A stretch of 53,776 nucleotides of DNA from Bacteroidales bacterium. GTDB lineage: Bacteria; Bacteroidota; Bacteroidia; Bacteroidales; F082. Position numbers and translations under genes: made by a program. The notes under the pieces are model-generated. The model was not told the DNA's origin and made no database searches. It was given only the letters and a program-made list of their open reading frames with translations. Shown piece by piece: positions 26,560 to 35,405 of this stretch. Numbering within the stretch: the first letter of the stretch is position 1; each line of letters begins with the position of its first letter. Location: contig JAFPUN010000006.1 in assembly GCA_017395365.1 (NCBI GenBank), positions 1 to 53,776 of the forward strand, written 5' to 3'.

Positions 26560-27471
26560 TCACTCCTGAAAGATATCCTCATGATAGATGCCTTCGCCCT
26601 CAATGACTGAAGTGGCGTTGAACCATCCTATCGCATCGCAGTTGGAGAAGACATTGGTGAACATGGCGGGGAAAGCCCCCATCACCGGATTAACGCCGAC
26701 GGCCAGTTTCTGGCCCACAAGGAAATACATATAATCCCTAGAGATGCTATAAAGCCTCACCTTCACCACATCGCCATCGCGCAAATACGACTTATTCATG
26801 ATGCCTACGGGAACCTCGACATTGTCTTGCAACATCTCGGGACCGTTGAAATAATAGCCTGCATAGCCACTCATGGGGAAAAGGTTGAACAGTTTCGAAG
26901 GACGGTTCTTGAAGAGTCTGCCATTCAAATAGAGTTCCACATTATAGACGATGGTAGAGTCGGCTATCGTCTGGAAATACGGGCACACGCAGACGGCAGC
27001 TTTGTCGTCGACAAAGGGGACGTCGTTCTCATCGAGTTTGGGCACCAAAGCCACCGAATCGATGCCTTGTGCGTTATTCGCCATTTTGGTATCGACATAC
27101 AGATGGAGAGGCCTTGGGTACAAAGGGTTCTCACCTATATTCACCTCCAGATGGTACCAGCGGTTTTTGCGTCCCGCCACCGAGTCGGAGAGATAATGGC
27201 CCGGCTTGTTCTCCTGCTCGCAAAACCAGATGGTGTCGTCACCCGTAGCCACATACACCTCGGCATGCGAAATCATCTCGCGTCCAATGGTATCATACAA
27301 CGCAGTGGAATAACTGAGAATCACCTCGTGACGCTTGTATTCATCCGTGATCGAGCCTTCCACAACAGGCACACGCCTGCCTTGCGGCACATCTACAACG
27401 ATATCCTCGGTGCATGAGGCCAACAGGCCAAGCACCATCATCATACCCATATGCCGTTTCCACCTTGCCAT
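26560..27471 (-). CDS. DUF4249 lipoprotein, second copy of the operon
   Basis: 303 residues with a lipoprotein signal ending LLASC. The family hallmarks are visible: VVDVPQGRRVPVVEGSITDE, HEVILSYSTALYD and PGHYLSDSVAGRKNRWYHLEV. DUF4249 proteins are outer-membrane or surface lipoproteins encoded with TonB-dependent receptors in Bacteroidota; their ligands are mostly unknown. It begins 3 bp after the previous DUF4249 gene and is a divergent duplicate of it (shared DSVAGRKN, GYYFNGPEML versus GYYVNGPEML). It is the last gene of the three-gene operon. Confidence 0.88.
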   Translation of the reverse strand: MARWKRHMGMMMVLGLLASCTEDIVVDVPQGRRVPVVEGSITDEYKRHEVILSYSTALYDTIGREMISHAEVYVATGDDTIWFCEQENKPGHYLSDSVAGRKNRWYHLEVNIGENPLYPRPLHLYVDTKMANNAQGIDSVALVPKLDENDVPFVDDKAAVCVCPYFQTIADSTIVYNVELYLNGRLFKNRPSKLFNLFPMSGYAGYYFNGPEMLQDNVEVPVGIMNKSYLRDGDVVKVRLYSISRDYMYFLVGQKLAVGVNPVMGAFPAMFTNVFSNCDAIGWFNATSVIEGEGIYHEDIFQE

Positions 27472-27474
27472 ACT

Positions 27475-28365
27475 TTATTTCCTGAAAACCGTGCTTCCCG
27501 TGACGACTGATGCGGTAAAGAACCATCCGACACCCTCGCCTTCCGGCTGAATGTTCGAACTCACATTGGCAGGAGCTCCCAGCATGGGATTGCTGCCCGT
27601 CGACATCAATATACTGTAGAAGTAATAATAATAGTCTGGCGTAATACTATACAAATCCGCACGGATCTCGTCTCCGTCATTTAGTTTCGAGCGAAGGAAA
27701 TAGCCTATCGGTATCTCCTTGTTCGACTCCAACATCTCAGGGCCGTTCACATAATAGCCTGCAAATCCGCCTTGGGGAATCATCAAGGTCAGGCTAAGGC
27801 TATCCGAGACCAAGGTGTCGTTTTTCCAGACCTTGGGCATGTAAATAATACCCGGGTCGGGAAGACTCTGGAAGTAGGGATAGACCCATTCAACGGTATC
27901 GATAAGGAAGACGGAGGGGATGGAGTCGTTACTGCCATTGTAATGCTTGATAGCCAGGCTGTCGATGCTTTCCACATTGTCGGGAATCAAGCCTTCGGCA
28001 AAAAGGCTTTGCGACTCACCATCTTGGTCAACGGCTTCCACACTGAGGCGATAGACCGTGTTTTTGCGTCCTGCGACAGAATCGGTGAAATAATGTCCCG
28101 GCTGCTCCTCGTCCTCATAATAATACATCGTATCGACGCCATCGGTGACATAGACCGTGGCCCCACTGACCATCTGGATCTCATTCTGATTGTAGAAATC
28201 CGCCGTATAGCTCAAGATGGTCTCATGGCGTTTCAACTCGTTGGTAAACGAAGCCTCCACGCCAATCCTATGGTTGCCTTCCTCCACGTCGATCACGATG
28301 TCCTCTGTGCAAGCGGCGAAGAACGCCATCGATGCAAAAACCAATATCTTACGAAGTTGCTTCAT
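27475..28365 (-). CDS. DUF4249 lipoprotein, first copy of the operon
   Basis: 296 residues; the lipoprotein signal ends FFAAC. DUF4249 features include DVEEGNHRIGVEASFTNE, HETILSYTADFY and PGHYFTDSVAGRKNTVYRLSV. It starts 5 bp after the receptor stop codon, so translation is probably coupled. By analogy with the SusC/D-like pairs of this phylum, it may cap or feed the receptor, but DUF4249 is a different fold family from SusD and the substrate is unknown. Confidence 0.9.
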   Translation of the reverse strand: MKQLRKILVFASMAFFAACTEDIVIDVEEGNHRIGVEASFTNELKRHETILSYTADFYNQNEIQMVSGATVYVTDGVDTMYYYEDEEQPGHYFTDSVAGRKNTVYRLSVEAVDQDGESQSLFAEGLIPDNVESIDSLAIKHYNGSNDSIPSVFLIDTVEWVYPYFQSLPDPGIIYMPKVWKNDTLVSDSLSLTLMIPQGGFAGYYVNGPEMLESNKEIPIGYFLRSKLNDGDEIRADLYSITPDYYYYFYSILMSTGSNPMLGAPANVSSNIQPEGEGVGWFFTASVVTGSTVFRK

Positions 28366-28370
28366 GACGT

Positions 28371-30716
28371 TCAGTATTTGAAGTTATAGGTGATGGAAGG
28401 AACTGCCGAGAACAGATACATGTTCTTGGTGACGATGTTGCCGTTAGGCCCTTGGTCGAAGGTAATCGCCCACGTGTTATGACGGGCATAGGCATTGTAA
28501 ACCGAGACATTCAACTCATGCTGCCAGCGGCGGTTGTCGAGTTTGCCCAACTTGCAGGTGAATGACAGGTCGAGGCGATGATAGTCGGGATAACGGCTCT
28601 CATTGCGTCTGCCATTGTATACGGCATAAGTCACCCCGTTGATGGTATATTGCCCGTAGGGGAAAGTCACGGGCTGACCCGTATTGTAGATCCAATTGGC
28701 GGCGAGGGTGATACGCGGTGTCACATCGTAACTGCCCACGATGACGATGTTGTGCGGGCGGTCGTAAGGCGAGCGGTATTCCCTACCGAGGCTGATTTCA
28801 GGAATGGTGCGGAATGTACGTGAGTAGGTGTACGAAATCCATCCCGTGAACTTGCCCACATTCTTCCTAACGAGGAACTCGGCTCCATAACTACGGCCTT
28901 TGCCTACACGCAACTCACCGTCAATCAGCAAATAGCCATAGGTAATGGCGTTATCCTTGAAGTCGATGACGTTTTTCATGTCCTTGTAATACACCTCCAC
29001 CGAAGTCTCGATGGCATCATCGGCGAAGTTGCGGAAATAGCCGAGGGCAAATTGGTCGCATTTCTGGGGCTTCACATTAGGACTGGTTGGGAACCACACA
29101 TCGAAAGGTAGACCGCCTGTAGCCGACGAGGCCACTTGGGCATACTGCACCGTGCGCGAATAAGAAGCCTTGATCGACGAATGCTCGTCGATTTGGAACA
29201 TGGCCGCCACACGCGGTTCGGGATTGACGACCGTATTGAACACCTCTCCTTTGCCATAATAAAGGGTATCCATAGGAGAATGGAGGATGGTGTCAAACAC
29301 ATACAACTCTTCCTGTCCTATGTTTTGGAAGCACGACAGTCTCAAGCCTGCACGGAAAGTGAGACGAGGCACGGGGGTGTAGTCATGGGTATAATATACG
29401 GCATGCTCCAACGCCTTACGGGCCACTGCTTTCGACTGGTCAATCTGAAGGTATTGCGAGAGGGCTCCTCCCCTGTCGTTAATCTCACCTTGCAGGTAGG
29501 ACTGTATGCCCGTGGTAAGGCCAAACTTCGATGTGTGTTCATCGTTCCAGTGCATCGCGAAGTCGTAGTTGAGGCTGGCGGCATCGGTGCCCGCCTTGAT
29601 GGCGAAGTCATAAGGATTATAAGCGATATCGATGCTGTAGCGATAGCGCGAACCGATCAGTGAGAGGTTGGAGGTGAAGCGGTCGGAGAAGATGTGACTC
29701 CAACGCAGGGTGGCACTGCTATTGCCATAGCCCAAACCTATCATCTGCTGCATCGAGAACTGGTCGTGGCCGTTATAGAACGACAGGAACAGGCGGTCGT
29801 TCTTGCCGAGGCTTTGCGACACCTTGGCGTTCACATCGTAGAAATTGATCTTCGACTTGTTGAGGTCTTCACCCAGGAAAGGCAGGATGAGGCCTGCATA
29901 GGTCCTGCGGCCTGCCAGCATCACCGAGGTCTTATGGTCGAAAAGCGGGGTCTCGAGCATCAGGTGGCTCGTCACCAAACCCACGCCGCCTTGAAAGCCA
30001 AAACGCTTGGGCATCTCGTCCTTGACCGACACATCGAGCACCGATGACAGACGACCACCGAAGTTGGCAGGGATGTCGCCCTTATACAGCGTGGCATCCT
30101 TCACCACGTCGTTGTTGAACACGGAAAAGAATCCAAGAAAATGCGATGCGTTGTAGATGGGAGCACCGTCAAGCAATATGAGGTTGTGGTCGGTGGCACC
30201 ACCGCGTACGCTGAAGCCCGACGAACCTTCCGAAGCCGACTGCACGCCCGGCAACAAGGTGATGCTCTTGATGACATCCACCTCGCCCATCAGCGCCGGA
30301 ATCTTCTTGATAGTGATCATATCGAGCGTCTGTACGCTCATCGCCATGGCGGTCACGTTACGGTCCTTGCGCTCGCTGGTGACTTGCACCTCCGACAATT
30401 TCTCCAATTCGGGCTGCAGCTTCATGTTGACTGTCTGCGGCTTGGCGGTCACGGTCACTTTCTTATTGAGCGTGGTATAACCCACATACGAGACACGCAA
30501 CATATGCTCACCCAAAGGCAAATCCAATTCGTAATGGCCTTTCTCATCGGTCGTGGTACCCTGCTGCAGTTTCTCGACATAAACCGACACTCCTATCAAG
30601 GTCTCGCTAGTCTCGGCATCCTTGATGACGCCTGAAACCTGTCCTTTTTGCTGTGCCAACACATTGAATGTCAACGATAAAAGACAGATTAAAAACAAAT
30701 AAGATTTTCGACGCAT
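28371..30716 (-). CDS. TonB-dependent outer-membrane receptor
   Basis: 781 residues from MRRKSYLFLI at 30716; an ATG 42 bp upstream overlaps the promoter box and would precede the signal peptide. After the signal (ends VLAQ) comes a carboxypeptidase-regulatory-like domain (about 22-100, VSGVIKDAETSETLIGVSVYV, ends) typical of Bacteroidota receptors. A plug domain follows (SVRGGATDHNLILLDGAPIYN and onward), then a beta-barrel to the terminal aromatic strand ITYNFKY. It imports an unknown ligand across the outer membrane with TonB-ExbBD energy. The DUF4249 partners downstream support a nutrient or cofactor uptake operon distinct from SusCD. Confidence 0.93.
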   Translation of the reverse strand: MRRKSYLFLICLLSLTFNVLAQQKGQVSGVIKDAETSETLIGVSVYVEKLQQGTTTDEKGHYELDLPLGEHMLRVSYVGYTTLNKKVTVTAKPQTVNMKLQPELEKLSEVQVTSERKDRNVTAMAMSVQTLDMITIKKIPALMGEVDVIKSITLLPGVQSASEGSSGFSVRGGATDHNLILLDGAPIYNASHFLGFFSVFNNDVVKDATLYKGDIPANFGGRLSSVLDVSVKDEMPKRFGFQGGVGLVTSHLMLETPLFDHKTSVMLAGRRTYAGLILPFLGEDLNKSKINFYDVNAKVSQSLGKNDRLFLSFYNGHDQFSMQQMIGLGYGNSSATLRWSHIFSDRFTSNLSLIGSRYRYSIDIAYNPYDFAIKAGTDAASLNYDFAMHWNDEHTSKFGLTTGIQSYLQGEINDRGGALSQYLQIDQSKAVARKALEHAVYYTHDYTPVPRLTFRAGLRLSCFQNIGQEELYVFDTILHSPMDTLYYGKGEVFNTVVNPEPRVAAMFQIDEHSSIKASYSRTVQYAQVASSATGGLPFDVWFPTSPNVKPQKCDQFALGYFRNFADDAIETSVEVYYKDMKNVIDFKDNAITYGYLLIDGELRVGKGRSYGAEFLVRKNVGKFTGWISYTYSRTFRTIPEISLGREYRSPYDRPHNIVIVGSYDVTPRITLAANWIYNTGQPVTFPYGQYTINGVTYAVYNGRRNESRYPDYHRLDLSFTCKLGKLDNRRWQHELNVSVYNAYARHNTWAITFDQGPNGNIVTKNMYLFSAVPSITYNFKY

Positions 30717-30735
30717 TTCCTTCAAAAAATTTGCG

Positions 30736-30743
30736 CAAAGATA
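30736..30743 (-). promoter_or_regulatory. -7 box of the TonB receptor operon
   Basis: The minus strand reads TATCTTTG, 20 bp before the chosen ATG. Confidence 0.65.
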
Positions 30744-30797
30744 CAAAAGATTAGGCATTTACAGGCCTTTTCCCCTGCAAAACCTACAAAACAACAA

Positions 30798-33713
30798 TTA
30801 TTCCAACGACTTATACCCCATCCTGTCCATCTTCTCCACCTCCAGCGACGGCTGTCCAAACTCTTCCGTCACCTTGCCCAAGAGCAGGTACACCCCGTCG
30901 CCTTGGAAGGGCCATGTCTTCAGCACCTGCGGAAAATGCACCGTGTCGAAAGCCTCGCCGGTGACATCGACAAAGGTACCTAAAGCCATAGTCTCGCCCT
31001 TGCAGGTGCGCACATATTTCACCGTCACTAGTTTGCCTAGCATCCGATAGCTTTTGCCCACAAAATGCAGCATCTGCGAGGCCATCAGCTCCCCACGGAA
31101 CTTGGTCTTCAGCAGGTCGAACCAGGTCAAAGAGACAGGAAAACCGTACAATTCAATCTCGTCATAGGCATTCTGCAAGACATTGGCCTGAAAATCGGGG
31201 AACTCGAAATGCCGGTTCTCCAATGGGAAGAGCGTCTCAGGCTGTTCTTTCTTGCCTTGGTCCTTGTTGAGATGCGCTTGCCAAAGCAGCTCGGCCTTGG
31301 TCTGCTTCGTGAAGTTGAAAGCACCGCCTCGAATGAGCAGAACCAACTGTTCCAATGTGAACGGCACCCGCGCGACGAAGTCCTCCAAACTCTTAAAAGG
31401 CCCTCGCGCCTTGCGTTCGGCGACGAAATACTCCACAAACCGCTGCTCTATGCCTTGCAGATGCACAAAGCCCATGAAGATCGTTCGGCCATTCAAAGTG
31501 GTGAGGTAGTCGCTGCGGTTGACGCAAGGCAGATGGATTTTTGCTCCCATGCGCCGTGCCTCGTTGAAGTAGAACCAGGTCTGATAGAAGCCTCCGAAGT
31601 TGTTGATGACGGCCACCTGAAACTCCAGCGGAAAGTGGCTCTTCAGATAGAGGCTCTGGTAGCTCTCCACGGCATACGAGGCCGAATGCGCCTTCGAGAA
31701 GGAATAGCCCGAAAACGACTCAATCTGCCGCCAAAGCTCCTGCACCAAGGCGTCGGGATAGCCCTTGGCCTTGCAGTTGTCGAAAAAGCGCTTCGTGACC
31801 TCCTCAAACTCCGACTTGTCGCGCATCTTATGCCCCATCATGCGGCGCAACACATCGGCATCGGCAAGGTCCAAGCCCGCAAAGTAATGCCCCACCTTCA
31901 GCACATCCTCCTGATAGATCATCACGCCATAGGTCTCGGACAGCAGCTCCTTCAACAGCGGATGCTTATAGTCTACCGATTCGGGATGATGGAAGCGGTG
32001 GATGTATTCGCGCATCATGCCCGAGCGCGCCACGCCAGGACGGATGATGGAGCTGGCCGCCACCAAGGTCTTGTAGTCGGAGCAACGCAACTTGCGCAGC
32101 AGCCCGCGCATGGCCGGGCTCTCGATGTAGAAACAACCGCAGGTCTCGGCTTTCAGCAATTGTCGCCTTATCAACTCATCCTGTTTCAGCGCGTTGATTT
32201 GGTGGATGTCGATGCGGATGCCACGGCTGTGTTCCACCATCTCCACCGCGTCGCGGATGTGTGCGATGCCGCGCTGGCTGAGGATGTCCATCTTGACGAG
32301 GCCCATCTTCTCGGCCGAATACATGTCGTATTGCGTCGTCGGGAAGCCCTTGGGGGGCATGTCGAGGGCGGCGAAGTCAGTGATGGGGTTCTCGGTGATA
32401 AGCACACCTCCGGCATGGATGGAGCGTTGGCGTGGGAAGTCGCGGAGGCGCTCGGCAAACGATAGGATCTGCTGGCCGATGAAATACTGCTGGGCAAACG
32501 CCTTCGGGTTACGCTCCATCTGGTCGATTTCGCCTTTGGGCAGGCCAAACACCTTGCCCAACTCGCGGCAGAGGGAGTTCTCCTGGAAGGTGACCGTCGC
32601 ACCCAATAGTGCCACATGCTCCTGTCCGTATTTCTCGAAGATGTGCGCGATGACCCGGTCGCGGTCGCGCCACGAGAAGTCGAGGTCGAAGTCGGGCGGG
32701 CTGCTCCGCTTGGGATTGAGGAAACGCTCGAAGTACAAGTCCAATTCTATCGGGTCCACATCGGTGATCTTCAGGCAGTAGGCCACCACGCTGTTGGCCC
32801 CGCTGCCCCGCCCGACATGATAGAAGCCTTGCGACATGGCAAAACGAACGATTTCCCACGCGATGAGAAAATAGGCGCAGAAGCCCATCCGCTCGATGAT
32901 GTCGAGTTCCTTCTCAATGCGGCGGTAGGCGGTCTTGTTGGCCGTGCCATAGCGGTAAGCCATGCCGTCGAAGGCCAGCTTGCGCAGCAGTTCACGGTCG
33001 TCATAGGCGTTGCCCGTGAAGGTGCGCTTACTCTTCACGCTCGCGTCGATGCCGATTTCACATTGTTCCAAGATATGTTCTGCATTTTCAATCAATTGCG
33101 GATAGAGCGCGTAGGTGGTTCTCATCCTTTCGGCAGGCAACAGGATTTCGTCGGGAGCGGCACAGGTCTTGGGGTCAAGGCGCGAGATCAGCACATTCCC
33201 GTCGATGGCGCGCATGCACTGGTGCAGTTCGAAGTCGGCCTCTTCCGCAAAGGTGACGGGTTGCATGGCCACCAATTTTTCGAACGACTCGCAGGCAAAC
33301 ATCTTGGTCAGTTGAGAGAAGCGCACGCCAAGGTATTCGTTCGATTTCAGTTGGTTTGGCCGACGCTTTCCGAAGGGGTAGATAACGAAGACTTCTTCCC
33401 ATTCGGGCGCAATCTCGGGATAGGGTTGCTTGATGAGGTTATGCTGGGTCAGGAAACGGTTCAGCTCGGCGAAGCCTTTGTTGTTTTTGGCCAAGGCCAC
33501 ATAGAGCAGTTCGTTGCCGTTGCGCACCTCCACACCCACGACGGGTCTGATGCCTTTCTTTTGGCATTCGAACACGAAGTCGGCAACCCCCATCGTCGTG
33601 TTGATGTCGGTCAACGGCATGACGGCATAGCCCATCGCGGCGGCCTTACTGACCAGGTCCGCAATCGGCATCGTGCCGTAGCACAGGCTGTTATATGAAT
33701 GGACGGCGATCAT
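30798..33713 (-). CDS. dnaE2: DnaE2/ImuC-type DNA polymerase III alpha subunit
   Basis: 971 residues, clearly shorter than replicative DnaE (about 1,200). The N-terminal PHP domain starts MIAVHSYNSLCYG and includes PLTDINTTMGV. The C-family polymerase aspartates are in PPDFDLDFSW (Asp341, Asp343, Asp345). The fingers carry HAGGVLITENP; a helix-hairpin-helix region and a short OB domain end the protein. It is expected to do error-prone, damage-tolerant synthesis. The gene lies with dinB and an S24 regulator, as in mutagenesis cassettes. A 48-bp promoter-region sequence is shared with dinB. The symbol is by family; a second, replicative dnaE should exist elsewhere. Confidence 0.85.
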   Translation of the reverse strand: MIAVHSYNSLCYGTMPIADLVSKAAAMGYAVMPLTDINTTMGVADFVFECQKKGIRPVVGVEVRNGNELLYVALAKNNKGFAELNRFLTQHNLIKQPYPEIAPEWEEVFVIYPFGKRRPNQLKSNEYLGVRFSQLTKMFACESFEKLVAMQPVTFAEEADFELHQCMRAIDGNVLISRLDPKTCAAPDEILLPAERMRTTYALYPQLIENAEHILEQCEIGIDASVKSKRTFTGNAYDDRELLRKLAFDGMAYRYGTANKTAYRRIEKELDIIERMGFCAYFLIAWEIVRFAMSQGFYHVGRGSGANSVVAYCLKITDVDPIELDLYFERFLNPKRSSPPDFDLDFSWRDRDRVIAHIFEKYGQEHVALLGATVTFQENSLCRELGKVFGLPKGEIDQMERNPKAFAQQYFIGQQILSFAERLRDFPRQRSIHAGGVLITENPITDFAALDMPPKGFPTTQYDMYSAEKMGLVKMDILSQRGIAHIRDAVEMVEHSRGIRIDIHQINALKQDELIRRQLLKAETCGCFYIESPAMRGLLRKLRCSDYKTLVAASSIIRPGVARSGMMREYIHRFHHPESVDYKHPLLKELLSETYGVMIYQEDVLKVGHYFAGLDLADADVLRRMMGHKMRDKSEFEEVTKRFFDNCKAKGYPDALVQELWRQIESFSGYSFSKAHSASYAVESYQSLYLKSHFPLEFQVAVINNFGGFYQTWFYFNEARRMGAKIHLPCVNRSDYLTTLNGRTIFMGFVHLQGIEQRFVEYFVAERKARGPFKSLEDFVARVPFTLEQLVLLIRGGAFNFTKQTKAELLWQAHLNKDQGKKEQPETLFPLENRHFEFPDFQANVLQNAYDEIELYGFPVSLTWFDLLKTKFRGELMASQMLHFVGKSYRMLGKLVTVKYVRTCKGETMALGTFVDVTGEAFDTVHFPQVLKTWPFQGDGVYLLLGKVTEEFGQPSLEVEKMDRMGYKSLE

Positions 33714-33730
33714 TCAAACGATTTTGATTA

Positions 33731-33778
33731 GTTTTTAATCAAAAATCTCGCCGTAAATTTAATCAAAATATTTGGAAT
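33731..33778 (-). promoter_or_regulatory. Shared 48-bp box upstream of dnaE2 (candidate SOS operator)
   Basis: It matches 36607-36654 upstream of dinB at 39 of 48 positions with no gap and in the same orientation relative to the genes. The shared core reads (minus strand) ATTCCAAATA, TTGATTA and TGATTAAAAAC. At dnaE2 the proximal part also forms the dyad TTTTGATTA (33722-33730) / TAATCAAAA (33736-33744). Confidence 0.65.
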
Positions 33779-33805
33779 GGGAGTTGGTATAAAGCAAAAC
33801 TTTTG

Positions 33806-33826
33806 TCTCACACCAAAACCAGCAAC
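33806..33826. repeat. Degenerate copy of the ATPase locus 4 repeat
   Basis: It reads TCTCACA-N7-CAGCAA, the same two blocks and spacing as in the 33-bp repeats at 35239-35318, in the same orientation, 10 bp beyond the ATPase stop codon. Only 13 defined positions match, so chance is possible. Confidence 0.35.
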
Positions 33827-33836
33827 ACGACCCGAA

Positions 33837-35186
33837 TCACAAGAACATCCCCATAAAAGCCGGCACCAAAACAATGTCGCCGTCTTTTCGAAGGTCTTTT
33901 GAGTAAACCAAATAGTTTTGCCCAATTCGGGAAGAGAACTTGGCCTTGAAGGCATCAAGCGAGGCGTGGGTTTTGTATCCTGATGATTTTACTTCGACAG
34001 GGCAAATTTTGTTTCCCCGGGATAGGATAAAGTCGATTTCGTAGTTGTGCTTTCCACTTTCTGTCGGCCATGTGTGATAAAACAAACGATTGCCAGCTGC
34101 GGTAAGCATTTGGGCTACAAGGTTTTCATAGACATAGCCAAGGTCTGCGGCCAACTTGTCGGTCAGCAATTTCTGGTATATGACATTTTCGGTCACCGCT
34201 TTGTCCCAAAAGGCTAAAGTGATGAATAGGCCCGTGTCGCCAACAAACATTTTGTATTGGTTGTAGTTGGCGTGCATGGGCATCCCAATGTTGGGGTCGT
34301 CAGCGTGATGTGCGAAATTGACGGTCAGGCTGTCCTCCAACTCTTTCAACATCTCCTCCATCGCGTCTTTTTCTTCGCTGCGTCCCAAAACGCTTGTCAC
34401 TTGATATCGCGAGGCGTTTTTCGAGAGTTGTGACGGTATAGCGCCGAAAAGCCTTCCGACTTTTCCCGAAGGGTCGATTTTCTGGAAGTCATCGTTGTAG
34501 AGTTCAATAATTTCGCGTTTTTTTGCATCGACGGCCGCCAAATTGGTGGTGTCCAGGTAGGTTTCTACAGCCTGTGGCATACCGCCCACAAGCATGTATA
34601 GCCTTAAGTCGCGCATGAGTTTCCTGGTCAAGGCATCTCCGAGAGAGCGCTTGTCGTTAAAAGCGGTTTGCAGCAAAGCCATGGTCGTTGTATCGCCCAA
34701 TGCCCAACGGAATTCCTCGTAGTCCATCGGATACATAGTCAGTCGCGTCTCTTCACTCGGAATCACGATGTCCTTCGTGTTCTTCTTGATGGAAAGCAAC
34801 GACCCCGTTTCAATGAAGTCATAACGGTGGTCTTTCACCAAATACTTGATGGCTTGCCTCACAGCAGGGCATTTCTGGATTTCGTCGAAGATGATTACTG
34901 ATCGTCGTTCATGCAAGGTCACGCCATAAATGAACTGGAGTTGCATGAAGAAGTTGTTGCGGTCGGAGATATTGTCCACGGCTTCCCAAACGGCTTGTGG
35001 CGCATCAGCGAAGTCAACCACAATGTGGCTTTCGTACTCATTGCGTGCAAATTCCTCGGCGATGGTGGACTTTCCAATACGCCGTGCCCCTTTGATGAGC
35101 AATGCCGTGGCACCGTCCCGACTTTGCTTCCATTCGAGCATTTCATCGTAAATCTTGCGCTTAAAAACCCTATAATTCGGCTCCAT
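33837..35186 (-). CDS. AAA_14/DUF4143 ATPase with PD-(D/E)XK domain (locus 4)
   Basis: 449 residues from the ATG at 35186, which has a GAGGA ribosome site; a TTG 9 bp upstream is less likely. Walker A is GARRIGKS (33-40, Lys39) and Walker B VIIFDEI (97-103). The nuclease-fold signature is YEIDFIL with Asp385, then PVEVK with Glu398 and Lys400, and the same 13-residue Asp-Glu spacing as in ATPase gene 2. The gene splits the dnaE2-dinB pair of the mutagenesis cassette, which suggests insertion. Three 33-bp repeats lie upstream. The role is unknown. Confidence 0.87.
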   Translation of the reverse strand: MEPNYRVFKRKIYDEMLEWKQSRDGATALLIKGARRIGKSTIAEEFARNEYESHIVVDFADAPQAVWEAVDNISDRNNFFMQLQFIYGVTLHERRSVIIFDEIQKCPAVRQAIKYLVKDHRYDFIETGSLLSIKKNTKDIVIPSEETRLTMYPMDYEEFRWALGDTTTMALLQTAFNDKRSLGDALTRKLMRDLRLYMLVGGMPQAVETYLDTTNLAAVDAKKREIIELYNDDFQKIDPSGKVGRLFGAIPSQLSKNASRYQVTSVLGRSEEKDAMEEMLKELEDSLTVNFAHHADDPNIGMPMHANYNQYKMFVGDTGLFITLAFWDKAVTENVIYQKLLTDKLAADLGYVYENLVAQMLTAAGNRLFYHTWPTESGKHNYEIDFILSRGNKICPVEVKSSGYKTHASLDAFKAKFSSRIGQNYLVYSKDLRKDGDIVLVPAFMGMFL

Positions 35187-35217
35187 TTTCCTCAAAATTT
35201 TTGTCTTGTTTCAAACG

Positions 35218-35225
35218 CAAAAATA
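35218..35225 (-). promoter_or_regulatory. -7 box of ATPase gene 4
   Basis: The minus strand reads TATTTTTG, 31 bp before the ATG and 13 bp from the first repeat unit. A TACTTTTG on the plus strand (35227-35234) has no gene to serve. Confidence 0.55.
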
Positions 35226-35238
35226 CTACTTTTGTCGG

Positions 35239-35318
35239 AATCTCACAATTTTTTCAGCAAAATATGTATGAAATCTCACAATTTTTTCAGCAAAATATGT
35301 ATGGATTCTCATAATTTT
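35239..35318. repeat. 33-bp direct repeats upstream of ATPase gene 4
   Basis: Two identical 32-bp copies start at 35239 and 35272 (AATCTCACAATTTTTTCAGC and onward). A partial third, ATTCTCATAATTTT, starts at 35305. The period is exactly 33 bp, the same as at ATPase gene 3, although the sequences are unrelated. Confidence 0.88.
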
Positions 35319-35330
35319 GACCGTCTACCA

Positions 35331-35401
35331 TTGGCGGCTGCCGTAATACGACAGTCCTACAGTCCTGGTCTGTAGGGCTGTCACATCGTGGCAGCCGCCA
35401 A
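35331..35401. repeat. 71-bp palindromic element, GGCTGCC ends outward
   Basis: TTGGCGGCTGCC...GACAG..TACAG faces CTGTA..CTGTC...GGCAGCCGCCAA around a 7-nt centre. It ends 4 bp before the dinB stop codon and may terminate dinB. It shares its arms with 37714-37784 in swapped order. Confidence 0.8.
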
Positions 35402-35405
35402 TAAA

